Part shown: piece by piece, positions 24,588 through 33,220 of the stretch
Position numbering within the stretch: position 1 is the first letter of the stretch
How the letters are laid out: each line of letters begins with the position of its first letter
Assembly: GCA_017540645.1 (NCBI GenBank)
Contig: JAFYAQ010000020.1
Location: 1-64,000 of the forward strand
Source: Oscillospiraceae bacterium
GTDB lineage: Bacteria > Bacillota > Clostridia > Oscillospirales > Oscillospiraceae
Length of the DNA: 64,000 nucleotides
Direction of reading: 5' to 3'
Made by a program: the position numbers and the translations under genes
Notes under the pieces: generated by a model
Database searches by the model: none
What the model saw: only the letters and a program-made list of their open reading frames with translations
What the model was told of the DNA's origin: nothing

Positions 24588-26051
24588 ATGGGAAAGAAAC
24601 GAGTAGCCGCGTATGTTCGCGTGTCCACGGCCAGTGACGCTCAGATCCATAGTTATGAGTTTCAAGAACAGTACTGGCGAGGCAAATTCACAAACGATCC
24701 AGATCGTGAGCTTGTCGGAATCTATGCCGACCGCGGGATAAGCGGAAACAGCATCAAGAAGCGAGACCAGTTCCAGGCGATGTTGCAGGACGCCCGTGGC
24801 GGGAAGCTGGATGTGATCTATACGAAATCCGTCTCCCGCTTCGCTCGCAACACTGTGGATCTTCTGGATGCCGTGCGCGAGCTGCGGGATCTCGGCGTCG
24901 AGGTGGTATTCGAGAAAGAGAATATCAGCACATTCCAGCCGGCCAGCGAGCTATACCTGACGATTGCCGCCAGCATTGCCGAAAATGAGCTGCAGGTGGA
25001 TTCCGAGCGGCAGCAATGGTCCGTACGGCATCGGTACGAAAACGGCTGGATCTCTATCGGGCATGGGATGTGCGGCTATCGAATGCTACCGGACAACACG
25101 CTGGAGATCGTGCCGGAAGAAGCAGAGATCATCCGCAGGATCTTCAATATGTACCTTGCCGGCCATGGCAGCGATACCATCGCCCGCGCCCTGAATAAGG
25201 ATGGCCTGCGAACATCTGCAGGAAAGCCCTGGTCGCATCAGACGGTCCTACGCGCGCTGGAGAACGAGAAATACATGGGAGATACGCTGTCTATGAAAAG
25301 CGTAAAAAGGCACGGCGTAAAGCTCATGAACACGGATGGTCAATATGCGCCGCGATACTACATCGAGGATACGCACCCGGGAATCGTCAGCAAAGAAGAT
25401 TTCCAGGCCGCGCAGGAGCTACGCCAGCAGCGGAAAAACGGGAAGATCACCGGCCAGAAGCGCGCCGAGCATCCGTTCTCCGGTCTGGTCGAATGCGGGC
25501 TCTGCCATTCCAGATACATCCACAAAGTGAATGGGAGCGGGCTGAAATGGCAGTCAGATATCTGGGCCTGCTACACCAATCTCCATAAAGGAGCGTCTGC
25601 ATGCAGGAATACCCGGATCAAGGATGAGATCCTGAAAGAGAAGTTCGTGGAGGCATACAACGAATTCGTGAGGGAGCGGCCGTTAAGCAATGCTGCGGCA
25701 GAGATAACCGGCGAGATCCAGAAGTTGGAGCGGGCAGACGACGAACTCTCCTGGCTGGCGCTGCGCGGGCTGCTTCCGAAAGCAGCATACAGTGTGGAGC
25801 GGCAGCAGATAAAAGAAAAACTGAATGCAAAACGCTCCCAGCTTCAGAAGTTAAAACGCGATCAAAACCGAGATTTGGACTATTTCCTGATCACTGAGTT
25901 CTCTGAGGAAAAACTGAAAGAATTCATAACGAAGGTCATTGTGCTCAAGGGTACAGTGACCTTCGTCTTCTATAACGGGGTTGAGATTTCCCGATCATAT
26001 ACAAATGGCAAGCCCGGCAATGCGAAGGGCTGGAACAAAAAGGAGGCGTGA
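24588..26051 (+). CDS. Large serine recombinase A
   Basis: 487 aa. N-terminal resolvase domain with the nucleophile S13 in AYVRVSTAS, the partner Arg residues in SVSRFARNTVDLL, then a recombinase domain (EEAEIIRRIFNMYLAGHGS) and a zinc-ribbon domain with Cys pairs CGLCHSRY and CYTN..CRNT, then a coiled coil near residues 370-430. Large serine recombinases integrate or excise elements at att sites. Its stop overlaps the region leading to a second recombinase 3 bp downstream, forming a tandem pair that may act together as in Tn4451/Tn1549-like or multi-recombinase elements (inference). Confidence 0.92.
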   Translation: MGKKRVAAYVRVSTASDAQIHSYEFQEQYWRGKFTNDPDRELVGIYADRGISGNSIKKRDQFQAMLQDARGGKLDVIYTKSVSRFARNTVDLLDAVRELRDLGVEVVFEKENISTFQPASELYLTIAASIAENELQVDSERQQWSVRHRYENGWISIGHGMCGYRMLPDNTLEIVPEEAEIIRRIFNMYLAGHGSDTIARALNKDGLRTSAGKPWSHQTVLRALENEKYMGDTLSMKSVKRHGVKLMNTDGQYAPRYYIEDTHPGIVSKEDFQAAQELRQQRKNGKITGQKRAEHPFSGLVECGLCHSRYIHKVNGSGLKWQSDIWACYTNLHKGASACRNTRIKDEILKEKFVEAYNEFVRERPLSNAAAEITGEIQKLERADDELSWLALRGLLPKAAYSVERQQIKEKLNAKRSQLQKLKRDQNRDLDYFLITEFSEEKLKEFITKVIVLKGTVTFVFYNGVEISRSYTNGKPGNAKGWNKKEA

Positions 26052-26053
26052 AG

Positions 26054-27658
26054 ATGGAACAGGTGGTATCCAGGAGAGTTGTGCGGCGGGTCTTTTCGCC
26101 GGATCTCCTCTCACCGGTACAGGTCCAGGTGGAGCCCAAAAAGCTGGTAGTGGCCGCCTATGCGCGCGTGTCTACAGAGAAAGAGCAGCAAGAAAACAGC
26201 TACGAGCGGCAGGTGGAACATTATACTGCTCTGATTAAGGGAAACGACGCCTGGGAATTCGGTGGGATTTATGCCGATCCAGGGATCAGCGGCACCCGTG
26301 CAGAAAAGCGTCCAGAATTCATGCGTATGATCGCAGACTGCCGTGCCGGAAGAATCGATAAGATCCTGGCCAAATCCATCAGCCGCTTCGCGCGCAACAC
26401 AGTGGATACGCTGAGCTACATCCGGGAGCTGAAAGAGCTCGGCATCGGGGTCTGCTTCGAGAATGAGCACATCGATACGCTTACGCCCGGCGGCGAGGTG
26501 CTCCTGACCATCCTTGCGGCCATAGCCGAACAGGAATCCCGTACCATGAGCACCAACATCAAGTGGACATACCAGAAGAAGTTCCAGAATGGTGAGGTGA
26601 TCCTCAGCACCGGCACCATGCTCGGCTATACGAAAGATGCCGACGGCAACTACATAATCAATGAGCCGGAAGCAGAGATCGTCCGGCGTGTCTTCCGGGA
26701 GTATATTGCTGGCGCTTCCCTTACTCAGATCCGCCACGGCTTGGAGGCAGACGGCATTAAGACAAAACGCGGATGCAGCAACTGGCGTGCAAACGGAATC
26801 CTGGGGATCATAAAGAATGAGAAATATACCGGCAATGCCCTGCTCGGGAAGACATACAAACCGGATGTGCTCTCAAAACGCCGGCTAAAGAATACCGGAC
26901 AGGCCCCGCTCTACTATGTCGAGAACACGCACCCGGCAATCGTTTCTCAGGAAGACTTTGACATGGCTCAGGCGGAGATGCGACGCCGAGGAGAGGAGAA
27001 AGACTCGGCAGCCGGCAGAAGCCATTATGCAAGCAAATATCCGTTCAGCGGGCTCCTGGTGTGCGGCTGCTGCGGGCACAAGCTCCGCCGGCACGTCCGG
27101 TCCTCTGGCGGGAGAGTGGTCGCAGCATGGGCCTGTACGAACAGAATTCAACATGGCCGGCAGGCGTGCGATTCCCATCATCTGAATGAGGACGTGCTTA
27201 TCAATACATACCGAGCAGCCTTGGAAGAAATACCTGAAGAAAGCATCCAGGCCGTACTCGATGTTGGCCGGCAGGTCCTTGGCGGCGATGATACTGCAGA
27301 GGAGCATAAGAAGATCGAGGATCAGATCGTAAAGCTGCAGGAAGAGGCCCTAGAGCTCCACAGAGCGCGTCAGAACGACATGGTGCCGGATGACGAGTAC
27401 GAGGCGAAGGTTACGTTCTACAGCCAGCGTATGGCCGATTTGCAGGCTCGACAGAAGCAGCTCAAGGCTGATGCCACCCGGCGTGCTGAGGCCCTCCACT
27501 GGCTCGAAAGCTTCCAGCAGCACATGGCAAGCGGCGAGGCTTACAACACTGATGAGGCCCGCGTCATGCGCGAAATAGTGGATCAGATCATCGTGTATGA
27601 CGATCGACTGGAGATCCGGCTGCGGTGCGGTGTGAGTATAGCTCAACACATACGTTAG
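26054..27658 (+). CDS. Large serine recombinase B
   Basis: 534 aa. Resolvase domain with nucleophile S40 in YARVSTEKEQ, the KSISRFARNTVDTL helix, recombinase domain (EPEAEIVRRVFREYIAG) and a zinc ribbon (CGCCGHKLRR..CTNR..CDSH), with a C-terminal coiled coil. The ATG at 26054 is chosen because GGAGG lies 7 bp upstream; a GTG at 26048 is too close to that site. It has an extra ~27 N-terminal residues before the catalytic core compared with recombinase A. Distinct in sequence from A and from the recombinase at 40345, so at least two integration systems are present in the island. Confidence 0.92.
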   Translation: MEQVVSRRVVRRVFSPDLLSPVQVQVEPKKLVVAAYARVSTEKEQQENSYERQVEHYTALIKGNDAWEFGGIYADPGISGTRAEKRPEFMRMIADCRAGRIDKILAKSISRFARNTVDTLSYIRELKELGIGVCFENEHIDTLTPGGEVLLTILAAIAEQESRTMSTNIKWTYQKKFQNGEVILSTGTMLGYTKDADGNYIINEPEAEIVRRVFREYIAGASLTQIRHGLEADGIKTKRGCSNWRANGILGIIKNEKYTGNALLGKTYKPDVLSKRRLKNTGQAPLYYVENTHPAIVSQEDFDMAQAEMRRRGEEKDSAAGRSHYASKYPFSGLLVCGCCGHKLRRHVRSSGGRVVAAWACTNRIQHGRQACDSHHLNEDVLINTYRAALEEIPEESIQAVLDVGRQVLGGDDTAEEHKKIEDQIVKLQEEALELHRARQNDMVPDDEYEAKVTFYSQRMADLQARQKQLKADATRRAEALHWLESFQQHMASGEAYNTDEARVMREIVDQIIVYDDRLEIRLRCGVSIAQHIR

Positions 27659-27778
27659 AAAGGCGCGTGTGTGCACGATACTATGCCATCGGCCAACAAC
27701 TTTTACGCTTCAGGGGTTTTCCCGATTGAAATGTCTTCACAGCTGTGATAATATTTATTTGTTATTCTGAGAGGAATA

Positions 27779-28243
27779 ATGGGTGGGGGTGTTTTAGTGA
27801 GCGCGTATAAACTAACTCAGCAAGAAGCAGATGAGATGATATCAATGCTGAAGCACACCCTTGAAGATGTTATTTGTTTTCCGGAGCGTGGGAAAAAGAC
27901 GAGTTTCCAAGTTGAGGGAACAACAAAAAGGGATAATTTTACTATCCAAATATTCAGAGGTGCAATCAACAGGCTAAAGTATGATATTGGCGCGAGAATA
28001 ACTGTCGCTGGTGTTCCTCTTCTTGAATTGCATATTAATCCTTCAAACAAGCATATAAACCCTGATGGAACGGTGATACTGGGATCGCATTGGCATATAT
28101 ATTCCGAAAAGCATGGGCGCTCATTTGCCGTCGAAGCAGAAGAAATCCAAAGTGATCAGTTTATTGAAAATACGTTGCGCCTGCTACAGCGGTTTAACGT
28201 GGTAGATTGCCCTGACATTCATATGCAGGTTGAATTGGTTTAA
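27779..28243 (+). CDS. DUF6978-like protein
   Basis: 154 aa, recalled as resembling the DUF6978 family. N-terminal helix (LTQQEADEMISMLKHTLED), then a beta-rich region with TIQIFRGAINRLKYDIGARI and a conserved-looking HINPSNKHINPDG..GSHWHIYSEKHG His-rich stretch (residues ~85-115) that could bind metal or RNA. ATG 27779 has AGAGG 5 bp upstream; a GTG six codons later is possible. It pairs with the DUF1828/1829 gene 35 bp downstream, an arrangement that looks like a two-gene toxin-antitoxin or defence unit. That role is inference. Confidence 0.65.
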   Translation: MGGGVLVSAYKLTQQEADEMISMLKHTLEDVICFPERGKKTSFQVEGTTKRDNFTIQIFRGAINRLKYDIGARITVAGVPLLELHINPSNKHINPDGTVILGSHWHIYSEKHGRSFAVEAEEIQSDQFIENTLRLLQRFNVVDCPDIHMQVELV

Positions 28244-28278
28244 TTTAACATCTATTTCACCGGAAGGGAGGGAATAAA

Positions 28279-29037
28279 ATGGATATTCAAAAGCTGATTG
28301 ATGACTATGCGAACTGGCTAAAAAGCGAGATCTCCTTTGAAAAACTTGGCGAGTACTATGAAATCACCACGCCATATTTGGATAGTGCTAATGATTATCT
28401 GCAGATTTACGTCCGTCAGGATGGGAATGACATTTTATTCACCGACGACGGTGCTACTCTCAGCGGGTTAGAGATGAATGGCTTTCAGCTTACTCCGAAT
28501 AGAAAAACGCTGTTAAAAAGTATACTACTCCAATACGGCGTCAGCTTGCAGGATAATCAACTCGTGTGCAGAGGAAATGCCCATAATTTCCCGCAAAAAA
28601 AACACCTGTTTGTGCAGGCAATGATGCGCGTTGACGATATGTTTATGACAGCAAAAAGTAAAACGGCGTCTTTTTTTCTCGAAGATGTTCAAAACTTTTT
28701 TGCCGATCACGATATCTTCTATACAGACAATGTGCAATTTACTGGGACGTCTGGCTTCTCTCACAACTACGAGTTTCTTCTCCAAAGAAGTCGTTCGAAA
28801 CCGGAGCGCTTGTGTAGAACTCTCAACAATCCAAATAAATCAAGCATGGGCAACATTCTTTTTGCTTGGGGTGATACGAAGCCTTCCAGGCGAGATGACA
28901 GCCGCTTAATTGTTTTTCTAAACGATTCAAATAACATAGCCCGCGGGATTGAGGATGCGTTTGCCAACTATGATGTTAGTGTCATTAAGTGGAGTGAGCG
29001 TGAATTGGCGAGAAATATAGAGCTACTATCGGCATAA
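28279..29037 (+). CDS. DUF1828/DUF1829 domain protein
   Basis: 252 aa. Residues ~25-115 resemble DUF1828 (YLQIYVRQDGNDILFTDDG, then a helical stretch), and residues ~145-245 resemble DUF1829 (FTGTSGFSHNYEFLL..ERLCRTLNNPNK). ATG 28279 follows GGAGGGA. Family function is not established; these proteins occur in mobile and defence islands. No catalytic motif is obvious; the DDG near residue 54 and the C-terminal Asp/Arg-rich segment could be nuclease-like, but this is weak. A terminator follows at 29054, so it ends the two-gene unit with DUF6978. Confidence 0.7.
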   Translation: MDIQKLIDDYANWLKSEISFEKLGEYYEITTPYLDSANDYLQIYVRQDGNDILFTDDGATLSGLEMNGFQLTPNRKTLLKSILLQYGVSLQDNQLVCRGNAHNFPQKKHLFVQAMMRVDDMFMTAKSKTASFFLEDVQNFFADHDIFYTDNVQFTGTSGFSHNYEFLLQRSRSKPERLCRTLNNPNKSSMGNILFAWGDTKPSRRDDSRLIVFLNDSNNIARGIEDAFANYDVSVIKWSERELARNIELLSA

Positions 29038-29053
29038 ATAGAACCAACGGCTT

Positions 29054-29092
29054 ACTGCACCGAAGTATTGTAAAAGCTACGGTGCAGTTTTC
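29054..29092 (+). terminator. Terminator after DUF1828/1829 gene
   Basis: ACTGCACCG (29054-29062) pairs with CGGTGCAGT (29080-29088), followed by TTTTC. Confidence 0.75.
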
Positions 29093-29148
29093 ATAGGAAA
29101 GCAAGATATAGTTCTTTGAAATAAGACACAGGAATCGGGGTAAAGGAA

Positions 29149-30030
29149 ATGCTGCTTTTAGGAGAAGAAGTTAGGCATAAAATATACGGTGTAGGAACCG
29201 TTGTTGATCAGACTCCAACAATGATCACCGTTCGGTTTCCCTCTAAGGAAACTAAATTCCCGTACCCGAATCCAGACACTTTTGTCAAGTTTCTGAAGGC
29301 CGAGAAATCTGATACCCATGCTGCAATTCTGGAAGAGATCCGACAAGAGAAGGAACTGGCAGAAAAAAGGCGCGCGGAAGAGGAAGCTCGTAAAAAAGCT
29401 GAGGAAGAACGCCGGGCTGCGGAACAGCGGGAAGCGGATGAGCGTGCGCGTGCAGCCTTGTCCTGCAAGCCACGGCCTGCCGGTGAAAAGAAGCATGTGA
29501 AGCAGGAACGTATTCCTGGCAAGCGTATGACCTTCTTTGTGTTCCAGGGCAGCACATTTGATCGTGAGAGCCGTGGAGGGTACATTTGGGCCCCTGTTGC
29601 AAACAGAGCTGGCTTGAGCTTCCATCATTGGGATCGTCTTTTGGATATCCGTCCCGGCGATATCATTTTCCATGGATGCGATGGCTTTGTACAAGCAATC
29701 AGCACCGCCCGAGATGAGTGCTATGATTGCCATCAGCCGGAAGAATTGCGGTCTGAGGATTTGTGGGAACCCGAAGGCAGGCGCGTAGACTGCGAGTACA
29801 TCCTGATCAAGAATCCAATTAAAACTACACTTGTCAGAGACGATATTCTCCGGCTTTGCAACGTGAAGTATGCGCCATTCGATCGCGACGGTAACGGCAA
29901 CATGGGATACCTCTACGAATTGAATCGCGAGTTGGCGCGCATTTTCTTAAAAGAGACTGTCAAGCGGAATCCGCTGATTGGAGATGTCAATTTCGTGCGT
30001 GAGCTTCTTTCGGAGGCGGATGATGATTGA
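29149..30030 (+). CDS. CarD/Tudor-like N-terminus, coiled coil and EVE/PUA-like C-terminal domain
   Basis: 293 aa in three parts. Residues ~1-45: small beta-barrel like CarD/RapA-type domains (GEEVRHKIYGVGTVVDQTP). Residues ~55-105: charged coiled coil with many Glu/Arg/Ala. Residues ~125-290: a domain with FFVFQGSTFDRE..GGYIWAP, HHWDRLLDIRPGDIIFH and VQAISTARDEC, which resembles EVE/PUA-like readers found with modification-dependent restriction enzymes. A role in sensing modified bases is an inference. Its 3' end overlaps the NUDIX gene by 8 bp, so the two are co-translated. Confidence 0.6.
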   Translation: MLLLGEEVRHKIYGVGTVVDQTPTMITVRFPSKETKFPYPNPDTFVKFLKAEKSDTHAAILEEIRQEKELAEKRRAEEEARKKAEEERRAAEQREADERARAALSCKPRPAGEKKHVKQERIPGKRMTFFVFQGSTFDRESRGGYIWAPVANRAGLSFHHWDRLLDIRPGDIIFHGCDGFVQAISTARDECYDCHQPEELRSEDLWEPEGRRVDCEYILIKNPIKTTLVRDDILRLCNVKYAPFDRDGNGNMGYLYELNRELARIFLKETVKRNPLIGDVNFVRELLSEADDD

Positions 30031-30409
30031 GGTTACTGCTGCAGTGATCCGGGAGAATGGAAAGTTCCTGATTTGCCAAAGGGCAAAAGGGAAAAACTGT
30101 GAGCTCCTATGGGAATTCCCCGGCGGCAAGATTGAGGCGGGAGAGACTGCGGAGCAATGCATTGTCCGGGAATGCCAGGAGGAGCTCGGCGTTACGCTCG
30201 AAGTTGAGCGGGAGCTTACAGATATTGTCTATACATATCCTGATCGGACCGTCCATCTGCATTTCTTTATCACGCAGATTATCGGTGGCCAGCTTCAGCG
30301 GAAGGAGCACAATGCTTTCGCATGGATCACTCCCGATAAGATCCCGCAATATGAATTCTGCCCGGCCGACGCAGAAATGCTGCAAAAATGCATCGTTGAT
30401 CTGGGATAG
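30023..30409 (+). CDS. MutT-like NUDIX hydrolase
   Basis: 128 aa, typical (deoxy)nucleoside triphosphate pyrophosphohydrolase of the MutT/8-oxo-dGTPase size. The NUDIX box is complete: GGKIEAGETAEQ followed by RECQEELGV, matching Gx5Ex7REUXEEXGU. The start is one of two adjacent ATGs (30020, 30023) after GGAGGC; both overlap the end of the preceding gene. Coupling to an EVE/PUA-like protein and proximity to a TIR-domain protein suggest nucleotide metabolism linked to defence (inference), though a house-cleaning role is equally possible. Confidence 0.85.
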   Translation: MIEVTAAVIRENGKFLICQRAKGKNCELLWEFPGGKIEAGETAEQCIVRECQEELGVTLEVERELTDIVYTYPDRTVHLHFFITQIIGGQLQRKEHNAFAWITPDKIPQYEFCPADAEMLQKCIVDLG

Positions 30410-30455
30410 CATTTTTTGCGCTTTTTCTACAACAAGCAAGTGAGAGATGAGATAT

Positions 30456-31775
30456 ATGACAAAACAGGAATTACAACTTGAGCTGTTGAAACTTCAGGAG
30501 CAAGGACTGCGAGTGTTGCAAATGTGCCAGGCTGGAATGCCTTTCAACCAGAATCCGCAATACTCTCAATGGATGACCTCTGTTTCATTGTTTGCTCAAC
30601 GGCATTTACAGGATCACCCTCTTTTCAAAGATATTGAATCTGCGTATTTCTTTAGAAATGACAGGCAACAAGGTTTTGTCGCTATGCTTGGCTTATTAGA
30701 TACAATTTCAAAAGACAACGAGTATTGGAAACAAACCAACGCTCTTCAAAGTGGGCAATCTTCCAGTGCTTTTGCTATTCAAGCAAACAATATGCTCTCA
30801 CCCTCTCTCGGTAAGGAGGAGAGGCTCGCGGATCAAGCACCTGAGTCGAAGAAAATGCCCGGCCATAGGAACACCGTATTTATTAGTCACCGCTCTGTTG
30901 ACAAAGCTGTGGCTGATATGCTGTTTAGCTTTCTTATCAAAACAGGGGTACCGCGTGAGTCTATTTTCTGTTCATCACTTCCTGGAAACGATGTAAAACA
31001 GTTAATCTCATCAGAAGTCAAACAGGCAATTCGAACGAGCTTAGTCAACATTGCAATTCTCTCAGAAGACTATTATGAGAGCGCCTATTGTGTAAACGAA
31101 GCAGGCATCTTGTGGTATTTGGATTCCGTTTGCGTCATTCCAATCACACTACCGGAAATTACATCGGACAAGATGATTGGTTTTCTAAACAAGGAGTATA
31201 AGCCACGCCACCTCGACAATTCTGATGATATTGCATACATCTATGACACAATCACAGAAAAGCTTAATATTTCACAGCAGAAATCATCTGTGATAAACAC
31301 AGAAAGCAAAAAGTTGATCGCAGAATACACGGATTATGTTGCTAAGAGAGAGTCTTCTCAACACTTGAAATCAGAACCGACGAAGAGCCAACCTGCACTT
31401 GGTATTACAATTGTAAAATACGCTGTCACAAATACCCCAGAGAAAAACCCTCAGACTTATGAGTTCGAAGTAATCCTCTCTAACCAATCCGACAGAACAC
31501 TATCTGTTTTTGAGAAATATCTACATTTCTATAAAAAAGATCAGGAAATAAAACGAGAAGAGGTCACTCGATTCGAAGTTCATCGCCGGAAAGACGCTTT
31601 AGATGATCTCTTTGTACTTGAGCCTGTAAACGGCATTATTACCCTTGCTCCTGGACACGCAGAAAGAGCCGGCATAATACGAGACTATAACGATGTGCGA
31701 GAAGCAGATAAAATCACATTCTCATGTCTTGCAGATCAAGAAAAATATGAGGTGATGGTGTTCAGCAAAGAATAA
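30456..31775 (+). CDS. TIR-domain protein, probable anti-phage effector
   Basis: 439 aa from ATG 30456 (GAGAG 9 bp upstream); an ATG at 30447 in the same frame lacks a ribosome site. Residues ~1-100 are helical and unassigned. Residues ~140-265 are a TIR domain: VFISHRSVDKAVADML (motif I), IFCSSLPGNDV (BB-loop-like), and YESAYCVNEAGILWY with E215 in the position of the NADase catalytic Glu. The C-terminal ~130 residues look beta-rich, perhaps a sensor or immunoglobulin-like domain (VILSNQSDRTLSVFEKYLHF). Bacterial TIR proteins deplete NAD or make signalling nucleotides during infection; intact key residues suggest activity. Confidence 0.8.
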   Translation: MTKQELQLELLKLQEQGLRVLQMCQAGMPFNQNPQYSQWMTSVSLFAQRHLQDHPLFKDIESAYFFRNDRQQGFVAMLGLLDTISKDNEYWKQTNALQSGQSSSAFAIQANNMLSPSLGKEERLADQAPESKKMPGHRNTVFISHRSVDKAVADMLFSFLIKTGVPRESIFCSSLPGNDVKQLISSEVKQAIRTSLVNIAILSEDYYESAYCVNEAGILWYLDSVCVIPITLPEITSDKMIGFLNKEYKPRHLDNSDDIAYIYDTITEKLNISQQKSSVINTESKKLIAEYTDYVAKRESSQHLKSEPTKSQPALGITIVKYAVTNTPEKNPQTYEFEVILSNQSDRTLSVFEKYLHFYKKDQEIKREEVTRFEVHRRKDALDDLFVLEPVNGIITLAPGHAERAGIIRDYNDVREADKITFSCLADQEKYEVMVFSKE

Positions 31776-31946
31776 TGAGAAAACAGCAGCTTTTGGTAAA
31801 ACGAGTTATATCTTTCTGGTTGTTGATTTGTAGCAGAGAGTCAGAAGTAGTTATTTCACCGTAGATACACTGCAGAAGTGATAATCTTGCATACTTTTGA
31901 TTCAAACGCACTTTGTATTCATCCGTTTGGTGCTTCACTGACATGA

Positions 31947-31983
31947 AAGGCAGGTAATTATGATAGAAATTGCCTGCCTTTTT
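31947..31983 (+). terminator. Terminator downstream of TIR gene
   Basis: 13-bp stem AAGGCAGGTAATT / AATTGCCTGCCTT (one mismatch; 31947-31959 and 31968-31980) followed by TTTATTTC. The 170 bp between it and the TIR stop hold nothing recognised. Confidence 0.8.
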
Positions 31984-32039
31984 ATTTCGCCCGAAAACCC
32001 TTGATTTCAGGGCTTTTTCGCTGTCCGGCCATAAAAGCA

Positions 32040-32072
32040 GCCGCTGCGGAGTCGTTTCCGCAGCGGCATTTT
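32040..32072 (+). terminator. Second hairpin terminator
   Basis: GCCGCTGCGGA (32040-32050) with TCCGCAGCGGC (32057-32067), followed by ATTTTTGC. Two short direct repeats TCGTTC/TTGTTCAATTTGA lie just after (32120-32180). Confidence 0.75.
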
Positions 32073-32207
32073 TGCTTTTTCTGGTGTTCCCGGCACCCTT
32101 CTCCCGGACAAATCGTTCTTACGGCGGGGTATTGTTCAATTTGAGGGCTATCGTTCTCACAGAAGGTAATCGTTCAATTTGACTATTTCCTACTGTTTGG
32201 TAGTAGA

Positions 32208-32236
32208 TTGACAGTGGATTTGTATTCTGTTACAAT
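32208..32236 (+). promoter_or_regulatory. Strong promoter of the truncated tRNA-Tyr
   Basis: TTGACA (32208-32213), exactly 17 bp, TACAAT (32231-32236); 28 bp before the tRNA 5' end. Confidence 0.85.
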
Positions 32237-32264
32237 CGGTCGCGTCAGAGAGATTATGTAATAT

Positions 32265-32317
32265 GGGGGAATTCCCGAGTGGCCAAAGGGGACAGACTGT
32301 AAATCTGCTGGCAATGA
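32265..32317 (+). pseudogene. tRNA-Tyr (GTA) truncated after the anticodon arm
   Basis: GGGGGAATTCCCGAGTGG and the D-arm match bacterial tRNA-Tyr. Anticodon GTA is at 32299-32301 inside CAGA/TCTG. Similarity ends at GGCAATG (32311-32317): variable arm, T arm and acceptor 3' strand are missing. The promoter is intact, so a half tRNA could be transcribed. Confidence 0.8.
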
Positions 32318-32435
32318 TGAACCAGTGATTGTTAATGGACGTACTTATATTGATGGCGAGTTTGGCCATCATTATGCAGTAAAAAACGCGGAGAAATACC
32401 TGACAAAGACAGAGAAGAAGTGTTCACTCTGCTAA
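32316..32435 (+). pseudogene. Gene 3' remnant fused to the tRNA-Tyr fragment
   Basis: An open frame of 39 codons to TAA at 32433 (ending in a Lys-rich stretch with CSLC) begins at the point where tRNA similarity stops. It has no start codon of its own and no recognised family; probably the tail of a lost gene. Confidence 0.35.
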
Positions 32436-32506
32436 AGAAATGGCGGAATTGCTGAATTCCTGTTTGTCGGGATATTGCCAAAAACGGGATTCCCGGAAGT
32501 ATTACA

Positions 32507-33019
32507 ATGGATAACACAAATTACGAGCTCAAAAATAAGGGCCTTCACTTAGTGAAGGCAGACAAAGAAAACTTCTGGACGCTGATGGACCTTAGGGTTA
32601 CAAAAGCCCAGGAAGACTTCGTGGCCTCGAACGCAGTCAGCCTGGCGCAGGCATATGATACCCTGGCTGACGGCAAATTTGTTCAGGCCTTTGGCATCTG
32701 GGATGGTGAAACTCCCGTGGGCTTCGCTATGATCGGTCACAATTCTGAAGAGTACGAAGAAATGGCTGAGGTCTATAGACATAGCTACTGCCTGTGGCGT
32801 TTCATGATCGATCAGCGATATCAAAAATGCGGCTACGGCAGGGATGCTCTTAAGCTCCTGCTGGACTACATCCGCAGCTTTCCTGACGGAAAGGAAGCGC
32901 TTTGGAGCACTTCCTGGGAGCCCGATAATAAGGTTGCTGCGAAGCTGTATCACGATTTCGGCTTTATAGAAAACGGCGAGATGGATGGAGATGAGATTGT
33001 TGCCGTTTTGGAACTCTAA
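32507..33019 (+). CDS. GNAT N-acetyltransferase (SpeG/BltD-like)
   Basis: 170 aa. GCN5-type fold: VGFAMIGH (beta4), LWRFMIDQRYQKCGYGRDALKLL with the acetyl-CoA pyrophosphate loop Q-K-C-G-Y-G (residues ~103-108), and the C-terminal AAKLYHDFGFIENGEMDGDEIV pattern common in polyamine acetyltransferases of the BltD/SpeG type. ATG 32507 is preceded by a weak GGAAGT site. The substrate is predicted to be a small amine. It lies alone between dispersed repeats; a copy of the AATTCC..TTTG motif is 36 bp upstream. Confidence 0.82.
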   Translation: MDNTNYELKNKGLHLVKADKENFWTLMDLRVTKAQEDFVASNAVSLAQAYDTLADGKFVQAFGIWDGETPVGFAMIGHNSEEYEEMAEVYRHSYCLWRFMIDQRYQKCGYGRDALKLLLDYIRSFPDGKEALWSTSWEPDNKVAAKLYHDFGFIENGEMDGDEIVAVLEL

Positions 33020-33031
33020 AGCAGTTCGCCA

Positions 33032-33161
33032 AATTCCAGTTTGTTGGGACGGCCCGTTCGTTCGCTTTGAACCTCCTCTGGATTTTGACCCCCCCCCTCG
33101 GACCCGCTTGAACACCCCTAAAGGGCAGGTGACCCCCCCTCTCCGGTTAATTCTATCAAAA
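33032..33161 (+). repeat. Dispersed C-rich non-coding repeat, copy A
   Basis: Starts AATTCCAGTTTGTTGGG (33032-33048), has runs of C (CCCCCCCC, CCCCCCC), and ends TTCTATCAAAA. Related copies: 43780-43892 and 58627-58752; the opening motif alone also occurs at 32455-32471. Confidence 0.6.
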
Positions 33162-33182
33162 TGCGATACCTTTTCCACATCG

Positions 33183-33220
33183 GTACACAGGCTATGATAC
33201 AACAGCCTGTGTACTTTTTT
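33183..33220 (+). terminator. Terminator before the macrodomain gene
   Basis: GTACACAGGCT (33183-33193) pairs with AGCCTGTGTAC (33204-33214), then TTTTTTG. The following 245 bp to the macrodomain start show no gene. Confidence 0.85.

Noticed and set aside
22859..27658. A prophage
   Set aside because: Only a capsid gene is present; no terminase, portal, protease, tail, lysis or replication gene occurs within 10 kb on either side.
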